Program-made: the position numbers and the translations under genes
Part shown: positions 8,674 through 16,909 of the stretch, in pieces
Position numbering within the stretch: position 1 is the stretch's first letter
Layout of the letters: the number at the start of each line of letters is the position of its first letter
Assembly (NCBI GenBank): GCA_018883425.1
Contig: VFQY01000011.1
Location: 1-41,790, forward strand
Direction: 5' to 3'
DNA length: 41,790 nt
From: Candidatus Omnitrophota bacterium
GTDB taxonomy: Bacteria > Omnitrophota > Omnitrophia > Omnitrophales > Aquincolibacteriaceae
The notes under the pieces: model-generated
Seen by the model: only the letters and a program-made list of their open reading frames with translations
Databases searched by the model: none
Told to the model about the DNA's origin: nothing

Positions 8674-9213
8674 ATGAAGTCTGCTTCCTATCAGGTCAAA
8701 AAACGCAAAGTTGTCTATTCCAAGGGGCCGATTCATTTGGTGGACTGCGAGGTAAAGCTTTCCTCGGGACGCGTCCTTTCTCGTCAAATTATCGAACACC
8801 CCGGCTCGGTGGTGATCATTCCTAAATTCGGCGCGGAGCAATTCGGTTTGATCCGTCAGTTCCGCTTCGCGGCCCGAACGGACCTCTGGGAATTTCCAGC
8901 AGGAGGTATTGAGCCCTCCGAGAATCTGCGTCAAGCGGCTGCCCGCGAGCTCTCCGAAGAAATCGGATATCATCCCCGCAAACTCACCCGCCTCATGAGT
9001 TTTTACCCGTCACCCGGTATCTCGAGCGAAGTGATGCATCTTTTCTTGGGAGAAAATCTGACCCCGCGCAAGGGTGAACCGGATGACGATGAGGAGATCG
9101 AGCTGCAAGTGTTCTCGGCGCCGGAGATTTTTAAAATGATTCAGCGCAAAAAAATCGTGGATGCCAAGACGCTTCTCGGCATGCACTTTCTAAAGAGTAC
9201 GGGAAAAATTTAG
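8674..9213 (+). CDS. Nudix hydrolase, ADP-ribose pyrophosphatase-like
   Basis: Likely hydrolyses a nucleoside diphosphate linked to a sugar, such as ADP-ribose, to two monophosphates. The Nudix box is complete at residues 77-99: G, five residues, E, seven residues, then RELSEEIGY. Upstream sequence SVVIIPKFGAEQFGLIRQFR is typical of the NudF/ADPRase branch, as is the Pro region after the box (FYPSPGISSEVMHLFLGENL). Length 179 aa is normal. The ATG at 8674 has GAAGG seven bases upstream, and the gene probably shares a transcript with rpoN. Substrate is inferred from family only. Confidence 0.9.
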   Translation: MKSASYQVKKRKVVYSKGPIHLVDCEVKLSSGRVLSRQIIEHPGSVVIIPKFGAEQFGLIRQFRFAARTDLWEFPAGGIEPSENLRQAAARELSEEIGYHPRKLTRLMSFYPSPGISSEVMHLFLGENLTPRKGEPDDDEEIELQVFSAPEIFKMIQRKKIVDAKTLLGMHFLKSTGKI

Positions 9214-9230
9214 CGCTTCTGAAATAACGC

Positions 9231-9258
9231 TTGGATGAAGAAGCGTCTTTGCTATAAT
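9231..9258 (+). promoter_or_regulatory. Sigma-70 promoter for tRNA-Thr
   Basis: TTGGAT (9231-9236) and TATAAT (9253-9258) with a 16-base spacer lie just before the tRNA. The expected start is near 9265, about 12 bases before the mature 5' end. Confidence 0.8.
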
Positions 9259-9276
9259 ACCCACTCTTCGCTGCGG

Positions 9277-9352
<76 letters not shown>

Positions 9353-9399
9353 TTCTCCCGCTCAAGAAATCCCTGCCGAAACTTTCAGGATCTTTCAAT

Positions 9400-9552
9400 C
9401 GCAACCCGAACCTAACCCGCAAATCTCTGAAGCCCTGTCCCCAGAGGGGACTGTCCCCTTTTCCCCCGCAACCCGAACCTAACCCGCGAATCTCTGAAGC
9501 CCTGTCCCCAGAGGGGACTGTCCCCTTTTCGAGTGGGGACTGTCCCCTTTTC
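9400..9552. repeat. Tandem 64-bp repeat with GGGGACTGTCCCC palindromes
   Basis: Two 64-base copies (9400-9463 and 9467-9530) differ at one position (9421 versus 9488) and are separated by CCC, a period of 67 bases. Each ends in GGGGACTGTCCCCTTTTC. A third, partial copy of only that end lies at 9533-9552. The 13-base palindrome occurs at 9446-9458, 9513-9525 and 9535-9547. In each full copy an upstream GTCCCC can pair instead with GGGGAC across an AGA loop, so alternative hairpins exist. The block fills the 225-base gap between tRNA-Thr and the end of cysQ. It resembles REP-type intergenic elements; no transposase is present nearby. Confidence 0.9.
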
Positions 9553-9577
9553 GCTTTTTGCTTTTCGCTTGGCGCCT

Positions 9578-10384
9578 TTACGCTTTTACGGGGTAGCGGG
9601 GATGACCGAAGGCGAGGAAGCCGGGGTTGTGCAGGTCCGGCTTATTGTAGGTGAGCTCGCTTCCATCCCATGCGGTCACGGAACCGCCTGCCTCATTGAG
9701 GATGCAATGCGCGGCTGCAGTATCCCACTCCATGGTGGGGCCAAGACGCGGGTAAAGATGCGCAGCTCCTTCCGCGACCAGTCCCATCTTAAGAGCGCTC
9801 CCGCGGTAGATGACTTCACGAGGCTTCCACTCGTTCAACAGGTCCGCCATTTTGTCCCGGTCATGAGAACGGCTGGCGGCCACCACGAGCCCGTCATGGA
9901 AGCTTGAAACATGGATGCCGGCCGTGCGATGCTGCTCATCCCGCTTCATCGCGCCCAACCCTTGAGCTGCCGCATAGAGGATTTTGAGTGCGGGTGCGGC
10001 CATCACTCCGAGAATAGGTCGGCCGTTTTCAACCAGTGCGATGTTGACGGTGAACTCCCCATTACGGCTGACAAACTCCTTCGTACCGTCAAGCGGATCC
10101 AGAAGCCAAAGGCGTTTCCACGACCTTCTGGTTTCCCATGGCGGGGTCGCAGATTCCTCTGAAATGACCGGTATCGCGGGCGTCAGCCGGCCCAGACGCT
10201 CGGTGATATGCTCATTCGAGCGCGCATCGGCAAGCGTGAGAGGCGATCGATCGTCTTTAAAGGAGACTGTAAAATGAGGGTCATCGTAGACTTCCAGAAT
10301 GATCCGGGACGCTTCATCGGCGACCGTGATAATTTCCGGGAGCAGTAACTCGAGATTCACGCGATCATTCGCCGGCGGATGCAT
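9578..10384 (-). CDS. cysQ: 3'(2'),5'-bisphosphate nucleotidase CysQ
   Basis: Dephosphorylates 3'-phosphoadenosine 5'-phosphate to AMP, recycling a by-product of sulfate assimilation and sulfotransfer; a member of the Li+-sensitive inositol monophosphatase superfamily. Metal-binding motifs are clear: EES, then WLLDPLDGTKEF, then WDTAAAHCILNEAGG near the C-terminus. FKDDRSPLTLADARSN is typical of CysQ rather than of SuhB. The frame can begin at 10405, but the ATG at 10384 has GGGAGG about ten bases upstream and is preferred. Length is then 268 aa, normal. It is convergent with tRNA-Thr and lies downstream of tRNA-Gly on the same strand. No sulfate genes are adjacent. Confidence 0.92.
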   Translation of the reverse strand: MHPPANDRVNLELLLPEIITVADEASRIILEVYDDPHFTVSFKDDRSPLTLADARSNEHITERLGRLTPAIPVISEESATPPWETRRSWKRLWLLDPLDGTKEFVSRNGEFTVNIALVENGRPILGVMAAPALKILYAAAQGLGAMKRDEQHRTAGIHVSSFHDGLVVAASRSHDRDKMADLLNEWKPREVIYRGSALKMGLVAEGAAHLYPRLGPTMEWDTAAAHCILNEAGGSVTAWDGSELTYNKPDLHNPGFLAFGHPRYPVKA

Positions 10385-10448
10385 GCAGGTGACGCCTCCC
10401 GGCATCGGCTACTGGTTTAGGTGCGGATTAAAGCAGGCACGGTAAAAC

Positions 10449-10522
10449 TGGAGCGGGATACGGGAATCGAACCCGTGTATCCAGCTTGGGAAGCTGGCGT
10501 ACTACCATTGTACTAATCCCGC
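10449..10522 (-). tRNA. tRNA-Gly (anticodon CCC), CCA encoded
   Basis: Reverse complement folds as a standard tRNA: acceptor GCGGGAT/ATCCCGC, D arm with AATGG, anticodon stem CCAGC/GCTGG with loop TTCCCAA (anticodon CCC, reads GGG), T arm ACGGG/CCCGT with TTCGATT, discriminator T and encoded CCA. It lies 48 bases after the PfkB kinase gene, with only weak promoter-like boxes (TAGAAT), so co-transcription is possible. Confidence 0.96.
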
Positions 10523-10570
10523 ATGCCGCTATTCTACTCAGGGCAGATGAAAAGAAAAGCCCGTTTTGAA

Positions 10571-11500
10571 TTAGAAATGACTCACCTGCTTAAAAAGATG
10601 AAGGCGCTCATCTAAATCGGCCCGGCTGATCTTTCTAAGTTTTTCGAGACCGAATTCTTCGACGGCAAAAGAGGCCATCACGGAGCCGTAGGCAGCGGCT
10701 CTTTTCAGGTTTTCGAAGCTTGTATCTCCAGTGACACTGAGGTAGCCCATCATCCCCCCTGCAAAGCTGTCCCCGGCTCCCGTGGGATCGAACACCGTTT
10801 CTAGGGGAAATGCAGGTAAGGCAAAAAAACGGTTATAGGCGTTGACGAGAACGCCATGCTCACCTTTTTTTATGATGACGCATCCGGGTCCATAGCCGCG
10901 GATGATCTGTGCGGCGCGCACAAGATTGGGTTCGCCGGTCAGCTGCCTAGCCTCGGCGTCATTCAGAACGAAGCCGTCGACACGGGCTAGAACCTTGAGA
11001 AGATCCTCTCTCTTGCTCGCAATCCAGTAATTCATGGTGTCGCATGCCGTGAATCGCAGGCTGGGTTTGGCCAGCTGGTCGAGCACTTTCAGCTGCAGCA
11101 CGGGGTCCACATTCGCGAGAAACACAAACTCAGGATCGTGGTTGAGCGATATTTCCGGATCGAAAGAAGCCAGGACGTTCAGATGCGTCTCAAGCGTCTT
11201 CGCCGAATTCATATCGTCCTCGTAGAATCCTTTCCAAGCGAAGGTTTTACCTGAAACAGTTTTCAGATTACTCAGATCGATCGTGCGTTCTTGAAGCACA
11301 CGGCGGTATTCGGGCGGAAAGTCTTCCCCGACGACTCCGACCAGCGACACCTTGTGAAAGAAACTGGCCGCGTAAGAAAAATACGAGGCTGACCCCCCAA
11401 ACACTTGTTCGCGTTCTCCGAACGGCGTCCGGATAGAATCGATGGCGACCGTTCCCACTACGACGAGAGGTTTACCCGAATAAGGATCTTCATGCTTCAT
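10571..11500 (-). CDS. PfkB/ribokinase-family sugar or nucleoside kinase
   Basis: ATP-dependent kinase of the PfkB family, 309 aa, substrate unknown. The N-terminal signature GGSASYFSYAASFF binds substrate. The C-terminal signature DPTGAGDSFAGGMMGYLS carries the catalytic Asp and anion hole, and NDAEARQLTGE lies in the middle. It overlaps the RfaE2-ThiE gene by 11 bases and closes a tight set after pfkA and gmhA. It does not show the typical RfaE1 (heptose-7-phosphate kinase) start, so calling it the missing heptose kinase would be guesswork, although position makes that worth testing. Confidence 0.85.
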   Translation of the reverse strand: MKHEDPYSGKPLVVVGTVAIDSIRTPFGEREQVFGGSASYFSYAASFFHKVSLVGVVGEDFPPEYRRVLQERTIDLSNLKTVSGKTFAWKGFYEDDMNSAKTLETHLNVLASFDPEISLNHDPEFVFLANVDPVLQLKVLDQLAKPSLRFTACDTMNYWIASKREDLLKVLARVDGFVLNDAEARQLTGEPNLVRAAQIIRGYGPGCVIIKKGEHGVLVNAYNRFFALPAFPLETVFDPTGAGDSFAGGMMGYLSVTGDTSFENLKRAAAYGSVMASFAVEEFGLEKLRKISRADLDERLHLFKQVSHF

Positions 11501-12656
11501 GGGATTCTATCCTTTCTTTCATACGTCCGGCTGTCTCTGCGGGATTTTTTGCGTCGAAAAGAGCGCGCACTGCGGCGATGCGCCTTGCGCCTGCCTTGAG
11601 AACCTGATCCAAATTGGACTCGTTGATCCCCCCGATGGCGACGAAAGGTTTCGTGATTTCACGCGACGCCATGCTGACTAATGCCAAACCCGCTGGGATG
11701 TAATGAGGCTTTGTCGGTGTTTCGTAAACGGGCCCGACGCCGATGTAATCAACGTCCTCTAGAACTGCGGCTCGTGCTTGTTTTTCGGAGTGAGTGGATT
11801 TTCCAAGGTAAAGGCGCTTTCCGCTTTTGCTCATGAGCGAGCGCGCTGCGTCCACGGGGAGATCGTCTTGACCGAGGTGGACGCCATGCGCACCGGAGGC
11901 TAAGGCGAGATCGACCCTGTCGTTGATAAAAAAAAGTTTTCTGTGACTCTCTGCGAGAGCGGTCATGCGGCAGGCCGTCTGATAGAGAAGTCCGTCTGAG
12001 CAATGCTTTGAACGAAGCTGGATAATATCCACTCCTGCCCGGTAAAGAGCGTCCGATTTTTTTAGGAAGTCGCGGGCGCTCTGCGCATCGCGCAGATCCG
12101 AAACCGCGTAGAGTTTAAAGTTTTGAAATACGACTGAGCGCCAGTCGCTCATCTGCGTGTTTGTCTTGATCCCCGATTCGGGATGCGCCAGAATTTTTTC
12201 GATAACGCCGGTTGTCGAGCGGCCTTTGAGAAAGCTGATGCGCCGGACCTTGCCGCCCCAGGATAGAACTTCGCTTGCCCCCACAATGTCGCCGGTTTTC
12301 CAATCTGCGCCTTTGACAAGTGTATTGGGCCGGATGCTTCGGATGAGCTTGATCGGAGTCGGTTCAGAAAACAGAATGACGTGATCCACGCATGAAAGAG
12401 CTGTCAGAAGCCTCGCTCGGTCCTGCTGGGAATTGACGGGGCGATGCGGCCCTTTGTAGGCACGCACTGAGGCGTCTGTGTTCACGCCGAGAATGAGCAC
12501 GTCTCCGAGCGCCCTCGCCTTTTCTAAATATTGAACGTGTCCGGCATGAAGAATATCAAACGCGCCGTTCGTGAAAACAATGCGCCTTTTCCTGCGCCGG
12601 TGAAAATTCAAGGCGTTTTGCAGAGTGCCTGGAGTTAGAAGCTTGCGCGGACTCAT
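11490..12656 (-). CDS. Fusion: RfaE2-type nucleotidyltransferase + thiamine-phosphate synthase (ThiE)
   Basis: A single 388-residue frame. Residues 1-160 are a cytidylyltransferase-fold adenylyltransferase of the RfaE2/HldE-C type: FTNGAFDILHAGHVQYLEKA with the HxGH motif at 37-40, ILGVNTDASVRAYKGPHRPV, and LVKGADW. This activity makes ADP-heptose for LPS. Residues about 181-388 match ThiE, which joins HMP-PP and thiazole phosphate to thiamine phosphate: YAVSDLRDA, IIQLRSK, FFINDRVDLALASGAHGVHLGQ, YIGVGPVYETPTKPHY and VAIGGINESNLDQVLKAGA. An internal ATG at 12149 has no Shine-Dalgarno, so a fused product is expected. The start overlaps gmhA by four bases (ATGA). gmhA and RfaE2 belong to one pathway; thiamine synthesis does not. 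Confidence 0.9.
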   Translation of the reverse strand: MSPRKLLTPGTLQNALNFHRRRKRRIVFTNGAFDILHAGHVQYLEKARALGDVLILGVNTDASVRAYKGPHRPVNSQQDRARLLTALSCVDHVILFSEPTPIKLIRSIRPNTLVKGADWKTGDIVGASEVLSWGGKVRRISFLKGRSTTGVIEKILAHPESGIKTNTQMSDWRSVVFQNFKLYAVSDLRDAQSARDFLKKSDALYRAGVDIIQLRSKHCSDGLLYQTACRMTALAESHRKLFFINDRVDLALASGAHGVHLGQDDLPVDAARSLMSKSGKRLYLGKSTHSEKQARAAVLEDVDYIGVGPVYETPTKPHYIPAGLALVSMASREITKPFVAIGGINESNLDQVLKAGARRIAAVRALFDAKNPAETAGRMKERIESHEA

Positions 12657-13228
12657 GCGGAAAAAAGCTGATTTTCCACGACCTCGGAAACAGCATGCAG
12701 CGCTGTGATGTGGACTTCTTGAATGTGGGGCGTTTTCTTCGTTTGAGCTCGAAAGGTCATCCGGCAGAGCCCGGCAAGCGCACCGCCGCTCTCTCCCGTG
12801 AAGCCAATCACGGTCAGACCCTGCGCGGCGGCAGTCTTCGCGGCCTCAATCACATTCTTGGAATTGCCGCTTGTGGACAGCCCGATCAGGATGTCTCCCG
12901 GGTTTCCGAGGCCCTCGATTTGCCTCGAGAAAACGCGTTCGAAGCAGTAGTCGTTGGCGATCGCCGTCAAAATCGATGTGTCCGTCGTCAGTGCGATTGC
13001 AGGAAGACTTTTACGCTCGAGTTTGAAGCGGGCTATGAACTCCGCCGCAATGTGCTGTGAATCGGCGGCGCTGCCCCCGTTACCGCAGAGAAGCAGCTTG
13101 CCGCCGTTCTTGAAGCAATGAATGATCGCTGCCGAGATATGCTCGAGAATCTCCAGCTGACCCTCAGAAAAACTTTTCTCGAAGGCTTCGCGGTGATCCT
13201 GAAGAATGGGAAGAAAGTGATCCTTCAC
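12653..13228 (-). CDS. gmhA: Sedoheptulose 7-phosphate isomerase GmhA
   Basis: Converts sedoheptulose 7-phosphate to D-glycero-D-manno-heptose 7-phosphate, first step of ADP-heptose synthesis for LPS. SIS-domain motifs are clear: LLLCGNGGSAADSQHIAAEF, ALTTDTSILTAIANDY, FSRQIEGLGNPGDILIGLSTSGNS and the late HITALHAVSEVVE. The open frame extends to 13312 inside pfkA, but the extra residues are a shadow of pfkA. A GTG at 13228, five bases after the pfkA stop, gives 191 aa, normal for GmhA; no strong Shine-Dalgarno is visible, so coupling to pfkA is likely. The next step, an RfaE2 domain, is encoded immediately downstream. Confidence 0.93.
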   Translation of the reverse strand: MKDHFLPILQDHREAFEKSFSEGQLEILEHISAAIIHCFKNGGKLLLCGNGGSAADSQHIAAEFIARFKLERKSLPAIALTTDTSILTAIANDYCFERVFSRQIEGLGNPGDILIGLSTSGNSKNVIEAAKTAAAQGLTVIGFTGESGGALAGLCRMTFRAQTKKTPHIQEVHITALHAVSEVVENQLFSA

Positions 13229-13233
13229 AGGGC

Positions 13234-14259
13234 TTAGCCGAAAAAGATCTTGGCCATCTCGTAGAGATCCGGCGGAACCGTCTTGAGTTTGCCCACAGCC
13301 TCTTCGAGACAAACGTCGACGACATTGCGGCCCTGCAGACTCACCATGTGACCGAATTTCTCAGCCTTGACCAGCTCAACAGCTTTCACGCCGAAACGTG
13401 TTCCGAGGACACGGTCAAAGGCCGTAGGGGTTCCGCCTCGCTGGATATGCCCAAGCACCGTCACGCGCGTTTCGAAACCCGTTTTCTTCTCGATCAAGTC
13501 CCCGAGCCGGTTGCCGATTCCGCCCAGACGGACGTGACCGAAAGCATCCAGCTTCTCTTCAAGAACGATGTTTTGGTTTTCCATGGCTGCACCTTCAGCA
13601 ACGGCGACGATACTGAAGGTCTTTCCGCGGGAATGACGGTTGCGGATCAATTCGCAGACTTCATCCACATTAATCGGAACCTCAGGAATCAAAATTACGT
13701 CCGCCCCGCCCGCGATACCAGCCTCGAGAGCAATCCAACCGGCGTGACGTCCCATGATCTCAACGACCATGACGCGGTTATGCGATTCTGCCGTCGTGTG
13801 GAGACGGTCAATGCATTCCGTGGCGATGTTAACGGCCGTGTCGAATCCGAAAGTGTAATCCGTGGCATTGAGGTCGTTATCGATCGTTTTAGGGCAGCCA
13901 ATGACCTTCACGCCTTCTTTATGAAGCTTGTTGGCGGCTCCGAGCGTATCTTCCCCGCCGATCGCTATCAGCGCGGCGAGATTATTCTTCTGCATCGTTT
14001 CTTTGACTTTGGCGATATGCTCGGGCTTCTTGCAGGGGTTCGTCCTTGACGTGCCTAGAATGGTCCCGCCCTTCGGAAGAATTCCGGATACTGAGTTTTG
14101 ATCCAGCACCACGAAATCGTTCTCAATCATACCGCGCCAGCCGTAGCGGAAGCCCAGAGTTCTCCAATTGTAACGCTGAGCCGTCTTGACAACCGCACGG
14201 ATTACCGCGTTAAGTCCCGGGCAGTCTCCCCCGCCTGTTAAAACACCGATCTGCGTCAT
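13234..14259 (-). CDS. pfkA: 6-phosphofructokinase, residues suggest PPi-dependent type
   Basis: Phosphorylates fructose 6-phosphate at C1. Motifs: GVLTGGGDCPGLNAVIRA at the start, GTSRTNP, PKTIDNDLNATDYTFGFDTA, EIMGRHAGWIALEAG and the late GHIQRGGTPTAFDR. Numbering coincides with the E. coli enzyme: position 104 is Asp (IGGEDTLG) and 124 is Lys (CPKTIDND). ATP-dependent enzymes normally have Gly at both. Asp104 with Lys124 is the known signature of pyrophosphate-dependent enzymes of the group III type. That would make the step reversible. The ATG at 14259 has GGAGG eight bases upstream. Length (341 aa) is normal. It sits between the AmaP-like gene and gmhA; sugar phosphates link it loosely to the latter. 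Confidence 0.93.
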   Translation of the reverse strand: MTQIGVLTGGGDCPGLNAVIRAVVKTAQRYNWRTLGFRYGWRGMIENDFVVLDQNSVSGILPKGGTILGTSRTNPCKKPEHIAKVKETMQKNNLAALIAIGGEDTLGAANKLHKEGVKVIGCPKTIDNDLNATDYTFGFDTAVNIATECIDRLHTTAESHNRVMVVEIMGRHAGWIALEAGIAGGADVILIPEVPINVDEVCELIRNRHSRGKTFSIVAVAEGAAMENQNIVLEEKLDAFGHVRLGGIGNRLGDLIEKKTGFETRVTVLGHIQRGGTPTAFDRVLGTRFGVKAVELVKAEKFGHMVSLQGRNVVDVCLEEAVGKLKTVPPDLYEMAKIFFG

Positions 14260-14291
14260 TTTAAATCCTCCTCAACTGCGATTTTTTTGTT

Positions 14292-14864
14292 TTATACGCC
14301 GACTTTATTGAGCTCTTGACCCTGAGGTTCAGCCTCATGATCTTCAATTCTTTGAACATCGCACAAGATTTCGAACCGGTTGTCCGTGCCCAGCATTTTT
14401 TTCAAGCGCTCGCTAATCTCGTCCTGGATCGCGGCCAAAAGGACAGGTACGCCGCCTCCGGCCCACAGAACAAGACGCAGACGAATCTCAAGGTCTTTGC
14501 CCTGAATGATCGTTTTCGCGCGCCAATCCTTAACCAAATGAAATTTTTTCAGGACTTTCCGCAGAATATCCTCGATAGCATTGACCGACACCACCATCGG
14601 CCCGGATTCGCCTTGGTAAATGATGGCGTCTTGACCGCGCCCTTTCTTCACGAGTTTCCGCGAAAAGATGATACCGAAAACTATGAAGACGAAGCCCAGG
14701 AAACCGAGATGGAAAGATTGGGTGGGATTCTGATAGACCTCACGGACCTTGAAGAGCGCGTCTTCCAGACTCAGAACATGAAACGCCACAATCAGGAAGA
14801 AACTTCCCAGCGTCAGAAACGCAAAAATGGCGAAGATCTGCGCGAAAACGTTGACGACCTTCAT
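14292..14864 (-). CDS. AmaP-like alkaline shock response membrane anchor / Asp23-related protein
   Basis: A 190-residue protein. Two membrane segments lie at about 8-30 and 50-67, then a basic stretch and a cytoplasmic Asp23-like domain (VSVNAIEDILRKVLKKFHLVKDWRAK, LEIRLRLVLWAGGGVPVLLAAIQDEISERLKKMLG). In Gram-positive bacteria AmaP anchors Asp23 to the membrane; the role in a Gram-negative is not established. The C-terminus is charged and disordered. It begins three bases after accC and precedes pfkA by 32, so it belongs to the acc transcript. No separate asp23 gene is visible. Confidence 0.78.
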   Translation of the reverse strand: MKVVNVFAQIFAIFAFLTLGSFFLIVAFHVLSLEDALFKVREVYQNPTQSFHLGFLGFVFIVFGIIFSRKLVKKGRGQDAIIYQGESGPMVVSVNAIEDILRKVLKKFHLVKDWRAKTIIQGKDLEIRLRLVLWAGGGVPVLLAAIQDEISERLKKMLGTDNRFEILCDVQRIEDHEAEPQGQELNKVGV

Positions 14865-14867
14865 AGC

Positions 14868-16244
14868 CTAGGCTTTCTTTTCCTGCGACTTGTTTTTTTC
14901 CGGATCCAGCATATGAGTTTCGATAAAATTCGTACTGACGGCACCCTGGCGGAACCTCGGGCGATTGAGAATTTTTTCGTGAATAGGAATCGTCGTCTTG
15001 ATGGGGCCGATACTGGATTCCTTCAGAGCTCTCAGCATGATGTTGATAGCTTCGTTGCGGTCGCGTCCGTAGGCGATAAACTTGGCAATCATCGAATCGT
15101 AATACGGCGGTATCGAGTAACCGGCATACCCCTGGCTGTCGACACGAACATTCGGACCGCCCGGTACAATCCAGGTGTCGATTTTGCCTGGAGACGGACG
15201 AAATTCATTATCCGGATCCTCCGCGTTGATGCGGCACTCGATCGCATGTCCTTTAAACTCAACTTTATCCTGAGTAAAACTCAGCTTTTCACCGGCTGCA
15301 ATCGCGATCTGCTCTTTGACAATGTCGATGCCCGTGATCATCTCCGTGACCGGGTGCTCAACCTGCAGACGCGTGTTGATCTCCATGAAGTAGAAATTCT
15401 GATCTTCATCTACCAGAAACTCAACGGTACCGGCATTTTCATACTTAAAGGCCTTTGCAGCTTTAATCGCCGCATCGCCGATTTTACGGCGAAGCTTCGC
15501 ATCGAAACCTACGGCAGGGGCTTCCTCGATCAGTTTCTGATGGCGCCGCTGCACTGAACAATCCCTCTCCCCGAGATGAACGACATTCCCCTTGCTGTCG
15601 GCGATGATCTGCACTTCAATGTGACGAGGATTCTTCACGAGTTTTTCGATATAAACCTCTTTGTTGCCGAAAGCTGCTTCTGCCTCAGTCTGCGCAGTCA
15701 AGAATGCGCTGATGAGCTTACCGTCATTGTGCGCAGGCTTGATCCCCTTGCCTCCCCCGCCGGCCGCGGCTTTGACCATCACCGGATACCCTATTTTTTT
15801 GGCGAGTTTGAGTGCCTCTTCCTGATCCTTCACGCCGCCCTGGCTTCCGGGAATGATCGGCACGCCCGCTTTGCGCATTTCTTCACGCGCGATAGATTTG
15901 TGGCCCGCCATACGGATTGAATTGGGTTTCGGGCCTATGAACTTGATCTGACAAGATTCACATATCTCAGCAAAGTGCGCGTTCTCTGAGAGAAAACCGT
16001 AGCCGGGATGGATCGCTTCGACATCCGCGATTTCAGCTGCGGATATGAGAGCTGGAATGTTGAGGTAACTCTGGCTGGAGGGGGCCTCTCCGATGCAGAT
16101 GGCTTCATCGGCGAGCTTGACATGAAGCGATTCGCGATCGGCTTTAGAGAAAACAGCCACTGTCCGAATTCCAAGATCACGGCAAGCCCTGATGACGCGG
16201 ACCGCTACTTCCCCTCGATTGGCAATAAGAATTTTGTGAAACAT
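14868..16244 (-). CDS. accC: Acetyl-CoA carboxylase, biotin carboxylase subunit
   Basis: ATP-grasp enzyme that carboxylates the biotin on AccB. Full length (458 aa). Motifs: [20 protein letters not shown] at the start, [14 protein letters not shown], the glycine-rich ATP loop [12 protein letters not shown] (near 160-170), [35 protein letters not shown] and EFRPSPGKI. It follows accB by 53 bases and precedes the AmaP-like gene by three. The unusual point is KPAHND after the glycine loop, where many homologues have MRVVRNE-like sequence. Confidence 0.97.
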   Translation of the reverse strand: MFHKILIANRGEVAVRVIRACRDLGIRTVAVFSKADRESLHVKLADEAICIGEAPSSQSYLNIPALISAAEIADVEAIHPGYGFLSENAHFAEICESCQIKFIGPKPNSIRMAGHKSIAREEMRKAGVPIIPGSQGGVKDQEEALKLAKKIGYPVMVKAAAGGGGKGIKPAHNDGKLISAFLTAQTEAEAAFGNKEVYIEKLVKNPRHIEVQIIADSKGNVVHLGERDCSVQRRHQKLIEEAPAVGFDAKLRRKIGDAAIKAAKAFKYENAGTVEFLVDEDQNFYFMEINTRLQVEHPVTEMITGIDIVKEQIAIAAGEKLSFTQDKVEFKGHAIECRINAEDPDNEFRPSPGKIDTWIVPGGPNVRVDSQGYAGYSIPPYYDSMIAKFIAYGRDRNEAINIMLRALKESSIGPIKTTIPIHEKILNRPRFRQGAVSTNFIETHMLDPEKNKSQEKKA

Positions 16245-16297
16245 AGGCTCCCGCCGGTAATTTCTGTGAACGCTTCGTTGATAGGTTCTCTGGAGGC

Positions 16298-16762
16298 TTA
16301 ACTCTTACGGATTCGGAAAAGAGGCTGATCAAACTCGAGAGGCTCTCCGTTCTTGACGAGAACTTCCTCGATGACGCCCCCGACATCCGCTTTAATTTCA
16401 TTCATGAGCTTCATGGCTTCGATGATGCAGAGCACGTCCCCGGGCTTTACAGTCTTGCCGGGCGCCGTATACGCCGGCTGATCGGGCGCAGGGGCGGCAT
16501 AAAATGTTCCTACCATGGGTGATCGAATAAACGTTCCGGCGGGTGCGGCCTGCGCAGCGGGCGCAGGAGCGGCTGCCGGCACATCGGACTGAGGAAGTGA
16601 GCGGACTGCCGAACGCACCGTCTGAACGATCGGCTCAGCTGCGAACTGTCCCGCAGAGTCTTTCTTAAGCTTCAGCTTAATGCCCTCTTTTTCGATCTCG
16701 AGTTCGCAGAGATCGTTTTCCTTCATGAGTACGAGTATTTCTTTGATTTCCTTAATGTTCAT
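16298..16762 (-). CDS. accB: Biotin carboxyl carrier protein of acetyl-CoA carboxylase
   Basis: Carries the biotin that shuttles CO2 between AccC and the AccA/AccD transferase. The N-terminal helix region [27 protein letters not shown] is typical. A Pro/Ala-rich linker (about 60-80) follows, then the biotinyl domain with SPMVGTFY and the modification motif EAMKLMNEI, whose Lys is biotinylated. Length is 154 aa. The ATG has AGGGG eight bases upstream. A promoter lies about 100 bases upstream, so this is the first gene of the accB-accC-amaP-pfkA-gmhA-rfaE2/thiE-pfkB run. Confidence 0.96.
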   Translation of the reverse strand: MNIKEIKEILVLMKENDLCELEIEKEGIKLKLKKDSAGQFAAEPIVQTVRSAVRSLPQSDVPAAAPAPAAQAAPAGTFIRSPMVGTFYAAPAPDQPAYTAPGKTVKPGDVLCIIEAMKLMNEIKADVGGVIEEVLVKNGEPLEFDQPLFRIRKS

Positions 16763-16858
16763 CGATTTTCCCCTGTTGGGACTTGCTTAGCTGATTTCTG
16801 CTTGGTGAAGAGCTTTCGATAATGAAGACTGCCCCTGCCGGGGCGGGTATGGGGAGTT

Positions 16859-16887
16859 ATACTAATGACTTTGACGATGAAGGTCAA
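16859..16887 (-). promoter_or_regulatory. Sigma-70-type promoter for the accBC run
   Basis: Minus-strand TTGACC (16882-16887) and TAGTAT (16859-16864) with a 17-base spacer, in the 147-base gap between aroQ and accB. Transcription would start near 16852. A small hairpin GCCCC-GGCA-GGGGC lies in the leader; it has no T-run. Confidence 0.55.
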
Positions 16888-16909
16888 AAAAATTCTTCAC
16901 GGGTCAATC

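Noticed and set aside
9400-9552. CRISPR array
   Set aside because: Only two full copies with a 3-base separation and no spacers; no cas genes.
10500-10570. Promoter for tRNA-Gly (TAGAAT box)
   Set aside because: The -35 at the right distance is poor (CTTTTC), so it is mentioned only in the tRNA entry.
12149-12151. Internal ATG as separate thiE start in the fusion
   Set aside because: No Shine-Dalgarno and no stop between the two halves; a fused product is more likely.
13229-13312. Longer N-terminus for gmhA
   Set aside because: The added residues lie inside pfkA in another frame and have no GmhA similarity.
14316-15557. 413-codon plus-strand open frame
   Set aside because: Antisense to accC and the AmaP-like gene, both clearly coding; a shadow frame.
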